A stretch of DNA of 64,000 nucleotides. Origin: ZC4RG20 sp963782445 (lineage in GTDB: Bacteria; Pseudomonadota; Gammaproteobacteria; Steroidobacterales; Rariloculaceae). Position 1 is the stretch's first letter. Each line of letters opens with the position of its first letter. Made by a program: the position numbers and the translations under genes. The notes under the pieces are model-generated. The model was not told the DNA's origin, ran no database searches, and saw nothing but the letters and a program-made list of their open reading frames with translations. The stretch is taken from positions 310,001 to 374,000 of the forward strand of contig CAWAJM010000002.1 of the NCBI GenBank assembly GCA_963782445.1, given 5' to 3'. This document shows positions 35,079 to 44,072 of this stretch, piece by piece.

Positions 35079-36317
35079 TCAGGCGCCGCGATCGGCTTCG
35101 GCGAGCGCCTCGCCGATGGCCGCGATGCGGGCCTGCTCCAGGGCGGTGCCGATCGCGGCGCCCTCGAGCTCGGCGCGCCGAGGCAAGTCCTCGACGCGCA
35201 CGGCTTGGGCGGCGGCGAGCGCCTTGCGCAGCCGCTTGGCTTGGGGGTAAGGGTGCGACTCGAGGCCGCCGCGGCCCCGCGCATCCGCCTCGCAGGCCTG
35301 CAGGAAGGCGGCGAACTGCTCGGGGCGGCGCAGCGCATCGACGGCGGTCAGGAGCTTCAGGACGGTTGCGGGCCGCAGCTCGAACGCCCGGTGCACGAGG
35401 CCGTGGTGACGCGCGACCGCGAGCGCGAGCCGCTCGAATGCGCGCGGCACGGGCAGGCGCGCGCAGAGGCCGGTCAGGAGCTCGACGGAGCGCTGCTCGT
35501 GGCCATGGTGGCGCGGTAGTACGTCGGTCGGCGTCGTCCCCTTGCCGAGGTCGTGCGTGAGCACGGCGAACCGCACGGCCGGGTCGCCCGAGAGGCTGGC
35601 CGCCACGCGCAGCGCCATGAGCGTGTGCACACCCGTGTCGATCTCCGGGTGCCAGCGCGGCGGCTGCGGGACGCCGAACAGTGCGTCGACCTCGGGAAAG
35701 ATGCGCGCGAGCGCGCCGCAGCGGCGCAGTACCTCGAAGAAGACGTCGGGGCGCGGGGAACCGAGCGCGCGTTGCGTTTCCTTCCAGACGCGCTCGGGTC
35801 GCAAAGCATCGACCTCGCCGGTCTCGATCATCCCGCGCATGAGCGCATCGGTTTCGGCGGCCACGCTGAAGCCGAGGTCCGCGAGCTCGGCGGCGAACCG
35901 CGCCGTGCGCAGAATGCGCACGGGGTCTTCGCGGAAGGCCTCCGAGACGTGCCGCAGCGCTTTGCGCTCGAGATCCCGGCGCCCGCCCCAGGGATCCACG
36001 ATGCGGCCGTCGGCGGCGCGCGCCATGGCGTTCACCGTGAGGTCGCGGCGTTCGAGATCCTGCTCGACGGTCACGCTCGGCGACGTGTCGAATTCGAAGC
36101 CGGTATAGCCGGGCGCGACTTTCCTTTCCGTTCGTGCCAGGGCATATTCCTCACCGGTCTGCGGGTGCAGGAAGACCGGGAAGTCCTTGCCGACGCGGCG
36201 GTAGCCCTGGCGCAGCAGGTCCTCGGGCGTTGCCCCGACGACCAGCCAGTCGCGTTCGCGCACGGGGCGTCCGAGCAGCGCGTCGCGGACGGCACCGCCG
36301 ACTTCGTAGATCTCCAT
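35079..36317 (-). CDS. cca: CCA-adding tRNA nucleotidyltransferase with HD domain
   Basis: Adds or repairs the 3'-CCA of tRNAs. 412 residues. N-terminal polymerase beta-like head: YEVGGAVRDALLGRPVRERDWLVVG with the metal-binding Asp, then RRDLTVNAMA, DPWGGRRDLE and REDPVRILRTARFAAEL. The C-terminal HD domain (about 225-360) has the motif in AVLTHDLGKGTTP and ARHHGLVH, so it is the multifunctional gammaproteobacterial type with phosphohydrolase activity. The only tRNA gene in the window already encodes its CCA, so the role here is mainly repair (inference). Confidence 0.95.
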   Translation of the reverse strand: MEIYEVGGAVRDALLGRPVRERDWLVVGATPEDLLRQGYRRVGKDFPVFLHPQTGEEYALARTERKVAPGYTGFEFDTSPSVTVEQDLERRDLTVNAMARAADGRIVDPWGGRRDLERKALRHVSEAFREDPVRILRTARFAAELADLGFSVAAETDALMRGMIETGEVDALRPERVWKETQRALGSPRPDVFFEVLRRCGALARIFPEVDALFGVPQPPRWHPEIDTGVHTLMALRVAASLSGDPAVRFAVLTHDLGKGTTPTDVLPRHHGHEQRSVELLTGLCARLPVPRAFERLALAVARHHGLVHRAFELRPATVLKLLTAVDALRRPEQFAAFLQACEADARGRGGLESHPYPQAKRLRKALAAAQAVRVEDLPRRAELEGAAIGTALEQARIAAIGEALAEADRGA

Positions 36318-36350
36318 CGGTTCATCATAGCGCAGCCCGTTTACGTGCTA

Positions 36351-37469
36351 ATGTCTCGATTCATGCGTCCTATGCTGCGGATTCTCGCGCTGATCCTGCT
36401 CTCTGCCGCCGTCAACAGCTGCGCCATGCCGTTCTATTGGCAGGCCATCAGCGGCGAAATGGAGTTGCTGCGCAAGCGCGAGCCCATCGACGAAGTCCTG
36501 GCCAACCCTCACGAGAGCGCGCGCGTAAAGGCCGTGCTCTCGAGCGTCAAAGGCATCAAGGCGTTCGCGGTTCACGAACTCGGCCTGCCTGACAACAAGA
36601 GCTATACGACCTACGCCGACCTTGGGCGCGAGTACGTCGTCTGGAACGTCGTCGCGACGCCCGAGTTCTCGATCGTCCCGAAGCACTGGTGTTTTCCGTT
36701 TGCAGGCTGCGTGAGCTATCGCGGCTTCTTCGCGGAAGACCATGCCCGGCGTTTTGCGCAGGCCATGAAGAAGCAGGGTTACGATACCTACCTCGGCGGT
36801 TCGACGGCGTACTCGACGCTCGGCCACCTCAAGGATCCCATCCTCAATACGATGGTCGACGAAGGCGAGCAGTACCTGGCCTCGGTGCTGTTCCACGAGC
36901 TCGCGCACCAGCGGCTGTACGTCAAGAACGACAGCGCGTTCGATGAGGCTTTCGCGATGACGATCGAGGAGTACGGTACGCAGAAGTGGCTCGCGGCGCA
37001 GGGCGACACGAAGGGCCTTGCCCAGTATCGGCTGCGTCTCCGGCGGCGTGCCGAATTCGCCGAGCTCGTGCAGCGCCAGCAGCAGAGGCTGCAGAATTTG
37101 TTCGCGAGGCCGATCTCCGCGCAGGCGAAGCGGGAGGCCAAGGCCGAGGCTTATGCACAGATGCGTTCGGAATACGAGCGGCTGCGCAAATCCTGGCACG
37201 GCGGCCCTAACTACGACGCCTGGTTCTCGCAGCCGCTCAACAATGCGGCGCTTGCCGCCGTTGCCACCTATCGGCGGTGGCTGCCAACGCTCAAGGCGCA
37301 GCTGGATCAGCGTGGCCTGCACGGCTTCTATGCCGAGATGGAGCGGCTTGCGCACTTGACGACGATGCAGCGCCGGCTCGTGCTCGAGTCGTGGGACGAC
37401 AAGTCGTCGCCCGCGCACGTTCTCGCCGGTCTGCACGGCGAGACCGGAACGTGCGCGCCGGCCGGGTAG
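36351..37469 (+). CDS. Predicted lipoprotein metallo-aminopeptidase (HExxH)
   Basis: 372 residues from ATG 36351 (36363 also possible). A lipoprotein-type signal MLRILALILLSAAVNSCAM precedes a mature domain with YWQAISGEMELLRKREPI, KSYTTYADLGREYVVWNVVA, WCFPFAGCVSYRGFF and the zinc-metallopeptidase motif FHELAHQRLYVKNDSAFDEAFA: two His in HELAH and a downstream Glu. The middle part is a coiled coil (about 230-280). This fits the family annotated 'putative aminopeptidase' (Aminopep/DUF2265). It acts in the periplasm or at a membrane surface; substrates unknown. Divergent from cca and convergent with the NDUFA9-like gene. Confidence 0.85.
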   Translation: MSRFMRPMLRILALILLSAAVNSCAMPFYWQAISGEMELLRKREPIDEVLANPHESARVKAVLSSVKGIKAFAVHELGLPDNKSYTTYADLGREYVVWNVVATPEFSIVPKHWCFPFAGCVSYRGFFAEDHARRFAQAMKKQGYDTYLGGSTAYSTLGHLKDPILNTMVDEGEQYLASVLFHELAHQRLYVKNDSAFDEAFAMTIEEYGTQKWLAAQGDTKGLAQYRLRLRRRAEFAELVQRQQQRLQNLFARPISAQAKREAKAEAYAQMRSEYERLRKSWHGGPNYDAWFSQPLNNAALAAVATYRRWLPTLKAQLDQRGLHGFYAEMERLAHLTTMQRRLVLESWDDKSSPAHVLAGLHGETGTCAPAG

Positions 37470-37508
37470 CGGCTCCTCGTCCAGGCGCCCGTGGGGCGGC
37501 CGGCTCGG

Positions 37509-38465
37509 TCAGGAAGGCAGTTGCCGCAGCGCCGTGCGCTCGCTGCGCGGCCGCAGATACGTCGGCGCCACGGTCGCCAGCGAGCTCGGGTGGATGCCGA
37601 GCGCGGCGAGGCCGCTCTCCGTGCACACGGACGAGACGCCGAGCGACTTGAAGTTATCCAGCGAGAAAGGCTTGCCGGGCACCAGATAGTCCCCGACCCA
37701 GGCTTGCAGCCGGCCCAGCGGTTTCGGCAGGGGCACGATCGCGCGGTGGATGCCGAGCAGGCGCTGGATGAACTTCACGAGCTCGGCCAGCGAGTAAATG
37801 TCGGGCCCGCACAGCTCGTAGCTGCGATCGTGCGCGCGGCCGTCGTGCAGCGCTGCGACGAGCGCCTCGGCGACGTCGTCGACGAACACGGGCGCCATGC
37901 GAGCGTCGGGGCAGGGCAGCGGCAGCACGGGCAGGCGCCGCAGCAGGCCGGCGAAACGGTTCGTCAGGGAGTCGCCGGGCCCGAAGATCGGCGCGGGCCT
38001 GAAGAGCGTGTGGCGGAGCGTGTCGCCGCTCTGACTCTTGATGACCTGTTCCGCTTGGCCCTTGGTCTTGAGGTAATGGCTCGGACCGCGCTCGGCGTTG
38101 GCCTTGAGTGCACTGACGTGCAGCAGGCGCGGGACGCCCGCTTCCTGGCAGGACCTGACGAGCTTCGCGACGAGATCGACGTGTGCGTGCCGGAAGCCGC
38201 TGCCGTCGTGGCCGCGCTCGTTGAGGATCCCGACGAGGTTCACGACGGCGTCGCAGCCTTGCACGAGACGCCGCAGCTGTTGCTCGTCGTGGACGTCGGC
38301 CGCGGCGAGTTCGAGCCCGGGAAACACGAGCAGGTCGCGATGCCGCTCGCGGTGACGCGTCGGCACGCGCACCCGGTAGCCGTGACGGATCGCGCGGCCG
38401 ATGAACCGCCGCCCGACGAAACCGGTGCCGCCGAGTACGCACAGACTGCCGCTCATGGGTTTCAC
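37509..38465 (-). CDS. NAD(P)-binding epimerase-like protein, complex I NDUFA9 type
   Basis: 318 residues. Atypical short-chain dehydrogenase/epimerase with LCVLGGTGFVGRRFIGRAIR at the N-terminus, AVVNLVGILNERGHDG, HVSALKANAERGPSHYLKTK (Tyr-x3-Lys), and LRHTLFRPAPIFGPGDSLTN. Members are named after the NDUFA9 accessory subunit of mitochondrial complex I, but bacterial members need not associate with it. Cytoplasmic; reaction unknown. It lies 61 bases downstream of the DegQ-like gene on the same strand, so co-transcription is possible. Confidence 0.87.
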   Translation of the reverse strand: MKPMSGSLCVLGGTGFVGRRFIGRAIRHGYRVRVPTRHRERHRDLLVFPGLELAAADVHDEQQLRRLVQGCDAVVNLVGILNERGHDGSGFRHAHVDLVAKLVRSCQEAGVPRLLHVSALKANAERGPSHYLKTKGQAEQVIKSQSGDTLRHTLFRPAPIFGPGDSLTNRFAGLLRRLPVLPLPCPDARMAPVFVDDVAEALVAALHDGRAHDRSYELCGPDIYSLAELVKFIQRLLGIHRAIVPLPKPLGRLQAWVGDYLVPGKPFSLDNFKSLGVSSVCTESGLAALGIHPSSLATVAPTYLRPRSERTALRQLPS

Positions 38466-38526
38466 GGGTCTCGAGAGGGCTCCGGCGTCCGGATTCTAAG
38501 TTGCAGGAAGGCCGGCGCGGCCGCGT

Positions 38527-39930
38527 TCAGCGCAGCAGAAACAGCAGTCCGCGGCTGCCGCGTTGAACTTCCAGAATGACCGAATCGGCGTTCTCGAGTA
38601 TGCGGCGCGCGTCGTCGATGTTGTGCACGCGCCGGCGATTGATCTTCGTAATGACGTTGCCCGCGCGCAGCCCCCGGATCGAAGCCTGGCTGCCGTCGGC
38701 GACGCTGACGACGAGCACGCCCGGCGCCGTCGACGACGCCTGGGCGTTCGAGCCGTCGTTGTTCGCGAGCTCGACGCCCTGCAGCGCCGGATCGAGGGCG
38801 GACTCCTTCGGCTGCGGCTCGGACGTTTCCGGCGCCGGCGCGGCCTCGTTCTGGGCCTGGCCGAGTACCGCCTCGATCGAGCGCGGCCGGCCGTCGCGGA
38901 TCAGGCCCACGCGCAGATGCGTGCCGGGGCGCTTGATGCCGACGGCGGCCCTGAGCGTGCCCGAGTCGAGAATCTCGTGGCCGTCGACGCTGACGATGAC
39001 GTCGTTGACCTCGATGCCGGCCTTCTCGGCCGCCGACTTCGGCTGGACCTCCATGACGAGCGCGCCGGAGCTGTTGACCAAGCCGTAGGTCTTGGCGATG
39101 TCGGGCGTCACGCTCTGGATCGATACGCCGAGCATGCCGCGGCTCACATGGCCGAATTTGATGAGCTGATCCATGATCCCGCGCGCCATGTTCACGGGGA
39201 TCGCGAAGCCGATGCCGATGTTGCCGCCGCCGCGCGAGATGATCGCCGAGTTGATCCCGACGAGCTTGCCCGTGAGGTCGACGAGCGCGCCGCCGGAGTT
39301 GCCGGGGTTGATCGAGGCGTCGGTCTGGATGAAATCCTCGTACGCGTCGGGATTAATGCCCGTGCGGCCGAGGCCGCTGACGATCCCCGACGTGACCGTA
39401 TGCGAGAAGCCAAAGGGATTGCCGATCGCGACCACGAAATCGCCGACGCGCAGGCGGTCGGAGTTGCCGAGATCGATGGCCTTGAGATTCTTCGCGTCGA
39501 CTTGCAGCACCGCGAGATCGGTGCCCTCGTCGGAGCCGATCACGCGTGCCGACATGCTGCGGTTATCGAGCAAGGTCACGGTGATCTTGTCCGCGTCCTC
39601 GATGACGTGGTGGTTCGTCAGGATATAGCCCTTGTCCGCGTCGACGATGACGCCCGAGCCCGCGGCCTGAACCTGGCGCTTCCGCGGCTGGTCCGGGGGG
39701 AAGAAATATTTGAATAGCGGATCGTCGGAGAGCGGGCTCTGAACTTGAACCTCGCCGCTGACGGAGATGTTGACGACGGTCGGCGATACGCGCTCGATCA
39801 TGGGCGCGAGCGTCGGCACGGCCTCGCTCGGGATCTGGGCCAGGGCGGGCGCGGCGCAGCACAGCAGAACGAGCCACAAAGGCGCGAGCGGCGCGACGAG
39901 GCGTGACACCCTTCGACTTGCTACGGTCAT
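38527..39930 (-). CDS. Periplasmic serine protease, DegQ/DegP (HtrA) family
   Basis: 467 residues from the ATG at 39930; a longer frame adds no plausible signal. A signal peptide (LVAPLAPLWLVLLCCAAPALAQ) is followed by a trypsin-like domain with the triad: His in TNHHVIEDADKI, Asp in GTDLAVLQVD, Ser in NPGNSGGALVDL. PDZ1 covers about 265-355 (VSRGMLGVSIQSVTPDIAK) and a more divergent PDZ2 about 385-465. A loop between PDZ domains is rich in Ala/Pro/Glu. The LA loop is short, as in DegQ. Quality control of envelope proteins is the known role. Its 5' side faces the long intergenic region before nrdJ. Confidence 0.93.
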   Translation of the reverse strand: MTVASRRVSRLVAPLAPLWLVLLCCAAPALAQIPSEAVPTLAPMIERVSPTVVNISVSGEVQVQSPLSDDPLFKYFFPPDQPRKRQVQAAGSGVIVDADKGYILTNHHVIEDADKITVTLLDNRSMSARVIGSDEGTDLAVLQVDAKNLKAIDLGNSDRLRVGDFVVAIGNPFGFSHTVTSGIVSGLGRTGINPDAYEDFIQTDASINPGNSGGALVDLTGKLVGINSAIISRGGGNIGIGFAIPVNMARGIMDQLIKFGHVSRGMLGVSIQSVTPDIAKTYGLVNSSGALVMEVQPKSAAEKAGIEVNDVIVSVDGHEILDSGTLRAAVGIKRPGTHLRVGLIRDGRPRSIEAVLGQAQNEAAPAPETSEPQPKESALDPALQGVELANNDGSNAQASSTAPGVLVVSVADGSQASIRGLRAGNVITKINRRRVHNIDDARRILENADSVILEVQRGSRGLLFLLR

Positions 39931-40330
39931 ATCAAGCTCTTCCACTTCCGAATACCGGCGCCGACCCGTTCGGCGAGACGGCGGCGGATCATTGTAGGGC
40001 CAAGTGTGCGGAGTCGGAAGTTCGTCAGGCGTGCGCCTGTCGAATCCCGATCCGGGCGTCCTGGGCACCGCATCCGCGGTCTGCAGTCATTCTGCAACAT
40101 TTCCCGGCGCGTTTGCCGGGGGCCCCGCCCTGCGCGCGTGCGCCAGTGCACATTTCTGTGCATTACCTGTGCGGCGCCGGGGGATTGGCTGGGAAGAAGC
40201 TCTTCACAAGATGTAGTGTTCGGCGCGCTGCGAAGGGGATGCATGAATTCTCCGGGTGCATGCGCACAACAAATTCATAACACATTGATTATAAATTCAA
40301 TTTGTGAAAAACTGCGCTTGCGGTAGAGCC

Positions 40331-40359
40331 TTGACATAAGCGAAGGACGCCACTAGGCT
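40331..40359 (+). promoter_or_regulatory. Sigma70-type promoter of the nrdJab operon
   Basis: TTGACA (40331-40336, perfect), 17 bases, then TAGGCT (40354-40359). A start site near 40366 would give a leader of about 175 bases before the nrdJa ATG. It lies immediately after an AT-rich stretch that could act as an UP-like element. Confidence 0.6.
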
Positions 40360-40371
40360 CTTGTCGACGGG

Positions 40372-40385
40372 CACAAGATCTTGTG
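40372..40385. promoter_or_regulatory. NrdR-box-like palindrome
   Basis: CACAAGATCTTGTG is a perfect 14-base palindrome just downstream of the predicted transcription start. It resembles the NrdR operator (general form ACAC-A/T-AGAT-A/T-TTGTGT), and a ribonucleotide reductase gene follows. A second, weaker match (CACTAGGCTCTTGTC, from 40351) overlaps the -10 box with about one helical turn offset; NrdR sites usually come in pairs. Repression by NrdR is inference. Confidence 0.55.
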
Positions 40386-40541
40386 TCGGCCGAAAACGGC
40401 TAGAACGGCTTGCGAGGGGACCGCTGTTCGAGCTCGGGGGGAAGTTTCGCGCCGTGAGTCGTCATTCGACCGAACGGGCCGCCGGCCTTGCTTTCGAGCT
40501 CCCGTGGGATTCCGAAGAACAAAGGGAAGGATGACGACACG

Positions 40542-43500
40542 ATGAGCACCGCGTTCGATATCAAAGCCCCCCGCCTCGCGGATATCTCGCTGCAGGACGC
40601 CTCGCTCGACATCTGGGATTCCAAATACCGCCTCAAGACCAAGGCCGGCGAGCCCGTCGATCGCGATATCGAGGCCACGTACGCACGCGTTGCACGGGCG
40701 CTGGCCGACGTTGAGGCGCCCGAGAAGCGGGGGCTCTGGTACGAACGCTTTCTCTGGGCCCTGCAGCGGGGGGCGATCCCGGCCGGGCGCATCATCTCGA
40801 ACGCGGGCGCCGAGGCCCACAAACCGGCCACCTCCACGATCAACTGCACGGTCTCCGGGCTCATCAAAGACTCGATGCACGACATCCTCGAGAAGGTGCA
40901 CGAGGCGGGCCTCACGCTCAAAGCCGGTTGCGTCGCGCCCGGCACCGAGGTGTATACCGACCGGGGGCTCACGACGGCCGAGCGCGCCGTGGCCGAGCGG
41001 CACGCGCGCATCCTGTGCTATGACCGCGAGGGGCAGCGTTTCGAGATGCGGCCGATTCTGCGGCACATGACGACGCATGTGCCGCGCGAGGAGAACATCG
41101 AGATCGTCGCCGCCGGTGCGCGCCTGCGCACGTCGGTTCGCCACCCGGTGCTCGTCTATCGCGGCGGGCGGCTCGTCTATGTGCGCGCCGACGAGGTCGC
41201 GACGACGGACGCCCTCGTGCGCCACCGGTTCGCCTGGAGCGCGGCGCCCGAGCGCACCGACGAGGCGTGGCTGGCGGGCGCCCGCCCCGGCCAAGCGGGC
41301 GCGTCCGCGGCGGCCGGGGCCGGCTCCCTGTCGCGTGCTGCCTGGGCTGCGCGCGCCGGCGCGCTCGGAAGACGGCTCGTGTTCAAGCTCCGGGCCGCAG
41401 AAACGGAAGCTCTCGAGCGTTATGCGGCGTTCTTCGGGGCCTTCTCGGGTGGGCGCGCCGTCTCGGCCGTCACGTCGACCGGCGCGGCGGTCTCCGATTA
41501 CGGCGTGGCCGGCGGCGACGCGGGCCGGACCGCCGGGCCGCTCGGCCAATACAGCGATGCGCTGCGAGTGCCGGGATGGGTCCGTCGCCATCCGGAGCGC
41601 CACTTCCTTCCGTTTCTCGCGGGGCTCATCGATGCCGAAGGCACGGTCACGAGCGGCCATGGTGGCGCAAGCATCGCCGTCCCGAGCGCTGAGTTCGCGG
41701 CCGAGCTCAAGAGCCTGCTCGCGCTGTTCGGCGTGCAAGCGAGCGTGACGCAGCGCAAGCCGCGCGGCGACGAGGCGGCGCGGCCCGGCTGCCGAGACGC
41801 GGCCGGCACGACCGTGAAAATTGCCGACGCCGCCTTTCTCGCCGCCGTCGCCGAGTACATGGCCGACGGCGGCAAACGCGACCACATCCGGCGCTGCACG
41901 CGGCAAGCGGGCCAACACGATTGCTACGCGCTTCCCGAGGCACTCGCGGCGGCGCTCGCCGAGAAGTGCGAGACGCTCGGCCACAAGGAGCGGCAGGCGC
42001 TCGGCTTCTATCACGCCTACCACGGCCGTCGCACGGTAAGCCGCATGTGGCTGGATCGCTGGGCCGAGCGTTTTCCGGAGCTGCGCGGGCTCATCGAATT
42101 TGCGCGCACGTTGCGCCCCGTCGAGGCCGTGACCCGCGGGCTCGAGCTGCCCGAGACCTTCTACGACTTCACGGTGGAGGGGCACAACAATTATCTGGCC
42201 GGCCTCGACGGGCTCGTCGTCATCCACAATTGCGGGATCGGCTACGAGTTCTCCACGCTGCGGCCCCGCGGCGCCTACGTCTCGGGCGCAGGTGCCTACA
42301 CGTCCGGGCCGCTGTCGTTCATGGATATCTACGACAAGATGTGCTTCACGGTGTCCTCGGCCGGCGGGCGCCGAGGGGCGCAGATGGGCACGTTCGACGT
42401 TGCGCATCCGGATGCCATGGAGTTCATCCGCGCGAAGCGCGAGGACGGCCGGCTCAGACAGTTCAATCTCTCGCTGCTCGTGACCGACGAGTTCATGCAG
42501 GCCGTCAAGGAAGATCTGCCCTGGCGCCTGGCCTTCCCCGTCACGCGCCGAGAAGCCGAGGAGGACGAGCTCGACCTCGACGATGCCGAGCATTTCGTCT
42601 GGCGGCATTGGCCCGCCGGCGGCGATTACGTGCTCGATGCGGAAGGCCGGGCCGCCTGCCGGATCTACCGCACTCTGCCGGCACGGCGCATGTGGGACGT
42701 CATCATGTCCTCGACGTACGACTTCGCCGAGCCCGGTTTCGTGCTCATCGACCGCGTCAACGAGCAGAACAACAATTGGTGGTGCGAGCACATTCGGGCG
42801 ACGAATCCCTGCGGCGAACAGCCTCTTCCGCCCTTCGGCAGCTGTTTGCTGGGGTCGGTCAATCTGACCAAATTCGTCATCGCGCCGTTCACGGAGCAGG
42901 CACGCTTCGATTGGGACGAGTTCCGCGAGGTCGTCAAGGTATTCACGCGCATGCTCGACAACGTCGTCGAGATCAACGGCCTGCCGCTCGCGGAGCAGCG
43001 CCGCGAGATCACGACGAAACGCCGGCACGGCATGGGCTTCTTGGGGCTGGGTTCCGCCATCACGCTGCTCGGCATGCGCTACGGCTCGCCCGAGTCGGTG
43101 GAATTCACGGAGAACGTTGCGCGCGAGCTCGCGATCGCGGGCTGGGAGACGGGCCTCGAGCTCGCCAGAGAGAAGGGGCCGGCGCCGATACTGCTCGAGG
43201 AGTTCGAGGTCACCGAGCCCATGCTCGCTGCGCGCCCCGAGATGCGCACCGACGGCTGGACGGTCGGGGACCGTATCCCCGGGCGCATCCTGCATTCGCG
43301 TTACAGCCGTTACATGCAGCGCCTGCGCGAGGTCCAGCCCGAGCTCGTGGCCGAGCTCGAACGGCACGGCGCGCGTTTCACGCACCACAGCTCGATCGCG
43401 CCCACGGGCACGATCTCGCTTTCGCTCGCGAACAACGCGAGTAACGGCATCGAGCCTTCCTTCGCCCATCACTATTTCCGCAACGTGATTCGCACGGGCA

Positions 43501-43991
43501 AGAAGACGAAGGAGAAAGTGGCCGTGTTCTCGTTCGAGCTGTTGGCCTACCGCCAGCTCGTGAACCCGAAGGCCTTGCCGGGGTCGGCGAACGCGGACGA
43601 GCAGCTGCCGGACATGTTCGTGAGCTCCGAGGAGGTCACGCCGACCCAGCACGTGGATATCCAGGCCGCGGCCCAGAAGTGGATCGACTCCTCGATCTCG
43701 AAGACGGCCAACGTGCCGACCGATTACCCGTACGAGGATTTCAAGGACATCTATCTTTACGCCTACGAGAAGGGCCTCAAGGGCTGCACGACGTTCAGGT
43801 TCAACCCCGAAGCGTTCCAGGGCGTGCTCGTCAAGGAGAAGGACCTCCAGAACACGACGTATCGGTTCACGCTCGACGACGGCACGGTCGTCGAGGCCAA
43901 GGGCGACGAGGAGATCGAATACGACGGCGAGGTGCATTCGGCGGCGAATCTGTTCGACGCGCTCAAGGAAGGCTACTACGGCAAGTTTTGA
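40542..43991 (+). CDS. nrdJ: Class II (B12-dependent) ribonucleotide reductase, catalytic chain NrdJa, with an in-frame intein
   Basis: Reduces ribonucleotides using an adenosylcobalamin-generated thiyl radical. The 1149-residue precursor would give a 715-residue protein after loss of a 434-residue intein (residues 130-563). Extein motifs: STINCTVSG with a redox Cys, CGIGYEFSTLRPRGAYVSGA, SSAGGRRGAQMGTFDVAHPD, ATNPCGEQPLPPFGSCLLGS with the radical Cys, SIAPTGTISL, KTANVPTDYPYEDFKDIYLY. The C-terminus lacks the usual terminal Cys pair and TSCPD domain, which are supplied by the next gene, as in the split NrdJa/NrdJb of Pseudomonas. A GAAGG lies 12 bases before the ATG. Host-like GC content throughout. 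Confidence 0.94.
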   Translation: MSTAFDIKAPRLADISLQDASLDIWDSKYRLKTKAGEPVDRDIEATYARVARALADVEAPEKRGLWYERFLWALQRGAIPAGRIISNAGAEAHKPATSTINCTVSGLIKDSMHDILEKVHEAGLTLKAGCVAPGTEVYTDRGLTTAERAVAERHARILCYDREGQRFEMRPILRHMTTHVPREENIEIVAAGARLRTSVRHPVLVYRGGRLVYVRADEVATTDALVRHRFAWSAAPERTDEAWLAGARPGQAGASAAAGAGSLSRAAWAARAGALGRRLVFKLRAAETEALERYAAFFGAFSGGRAVSAVTSTGAAVSDYGVAGGDAGRTAGPLGQYSDALRVPGWVRRHPERHFLPFLAGLIDAEGTVTSGHGGASIAVPSAEFAAELKSLLALFGVQASVTQRKPRGDEAARPGCRDAAGTTVKIADAAFLAAVAEYMADGGKRDHIRRCTRQAGQHDCYALPEALAAALAEKCETLGHKERQALGFYHAYHGRRTVSRMWLDRWAERFPELRGLIEFARTLRPVEAVTRGLELPETFYDFTVEGHNNYLAGLDGLVVIHNCGIGYEFSTLRPRGAYVSGAGAYTSGPLSFMDIYDKMCFTVSSAGGRRGAQMGTFDVAHPDAMEFIRAKREDGRLRQFNLSLLVTDEFMQAVKEDLPWRLAFPVTRREAEEDELDLDDAEHFVWRHWPAGGDYVLDAEGRAACRIYRTLPARRMWDVIMSSTYDFAEPGFVLIDRVNEQNNNWWCEHIRATNPCGEQPLPPFGSCLLGSVNLTKFVIAPFTEQARFDWDEFREVVKVFTRMLDNVVEINGLPLAEQRREITTKRRHGMGFLGLGSAITLLGMRYGSPESVEFTENVARELAIAGWETGLELAREKGPAPILLEEFEVTEPMLAARPEMRTDGWTVGDRIPGRILHSRYSRYMQRLREVQPELVAELERHGARFTHHSSIAPTGTISLSLANNASNGIEPSFAHHYFRNVIRTGKKTKEKVAVFSFELLAYRQLVNPKALPGSANADEQLPDMFVSSEEVTPTQHVDIQAAAQKWIDSSISKTANVPTDYPYEDFKDIYLYAYEKGLKGCTTFRFNPEAFQGVLVKEKDLQNTTYRFTLDDGTVVEAKGDEEIEYDGEVHSAANLFDALKEGYYGKF
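40929..42230 (+). mobile_element. Intein in NrdJa with LAGLIDADG homing-endonuclease motif
   Basis: 434 residues from Cys1 (codon 40929-40931) to Asn434 (42228-42230), followed by Cys+1 (42231), the host's own conserved Cys in CGIGYEFS. N-terminal splicing block CVAPGTEVYTDRG; block B has S69-x-x-H72 (SVRH). The DOD-type endonuclease motif FLAGLIDAEGT is at intein residues 229-239, and the C-terminal blocks F and G are FYDFTVEGHNNYLAGLDGLVVIHN (in part) with the penultimate His. All residues needed for protein splicing are present. An Ala/Gly-rich linker of about 90 residues separates block B from the endonuclease. A second DOD motif is degenerate at best (near ALGFYHAYHG), so DNA cleavage is uncertain. 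Confidence 0.92.
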
Positions 43992-44072
43992 TTTGGGCCG
44001 AGCGGGGGGCCGAGCCGGCGCGGCGCAGGCCGCGCCGGCGCTTCCGAAGCTGGGCCGGAGAGACGCGATACC

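Larger units (their letters stand above)
39931..40541. other. Long intergenic region upstream of nrdJa
   Basis: About 610 bases. The part from 40240 to 40330 is notably AT-rich for this chromosome (for example AACAAATTCATAACAC and GATTATAAATTCAATTTGTG). It is followed by a good promoter (40331-40359) and a 14-base palindrome (40372-40385). Short frames inside are not convincing as genes. The divergent DegQ-like gene must also be transcribed from here, but I see no clear promoter for it. Confidence 0.6.

Noticed and set aside
35553..36350. A long upstream extension of the aminopeptidase frame opposite cca.
   Set aside because: The lipoprotein signal and ATG at 36351 define the start; the extension is antisense to the well-conserved cca.
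40281..40305. An AT-rich imperfect inverted repeat (ATTGA...TCAAT) as a possible FNR/CRP-type site.
   Set aside because: The spacing does not fit TTGAT-N4-ATCAA or TGTGA-N6-TCACA, and AT-rich sequence easily yields such half-sites.
40531..40541. An ATG at 40531 as the nrdJa start.
   Set aside because: It is out of frame with NrdJa; the in-frame ATG is at 40542.
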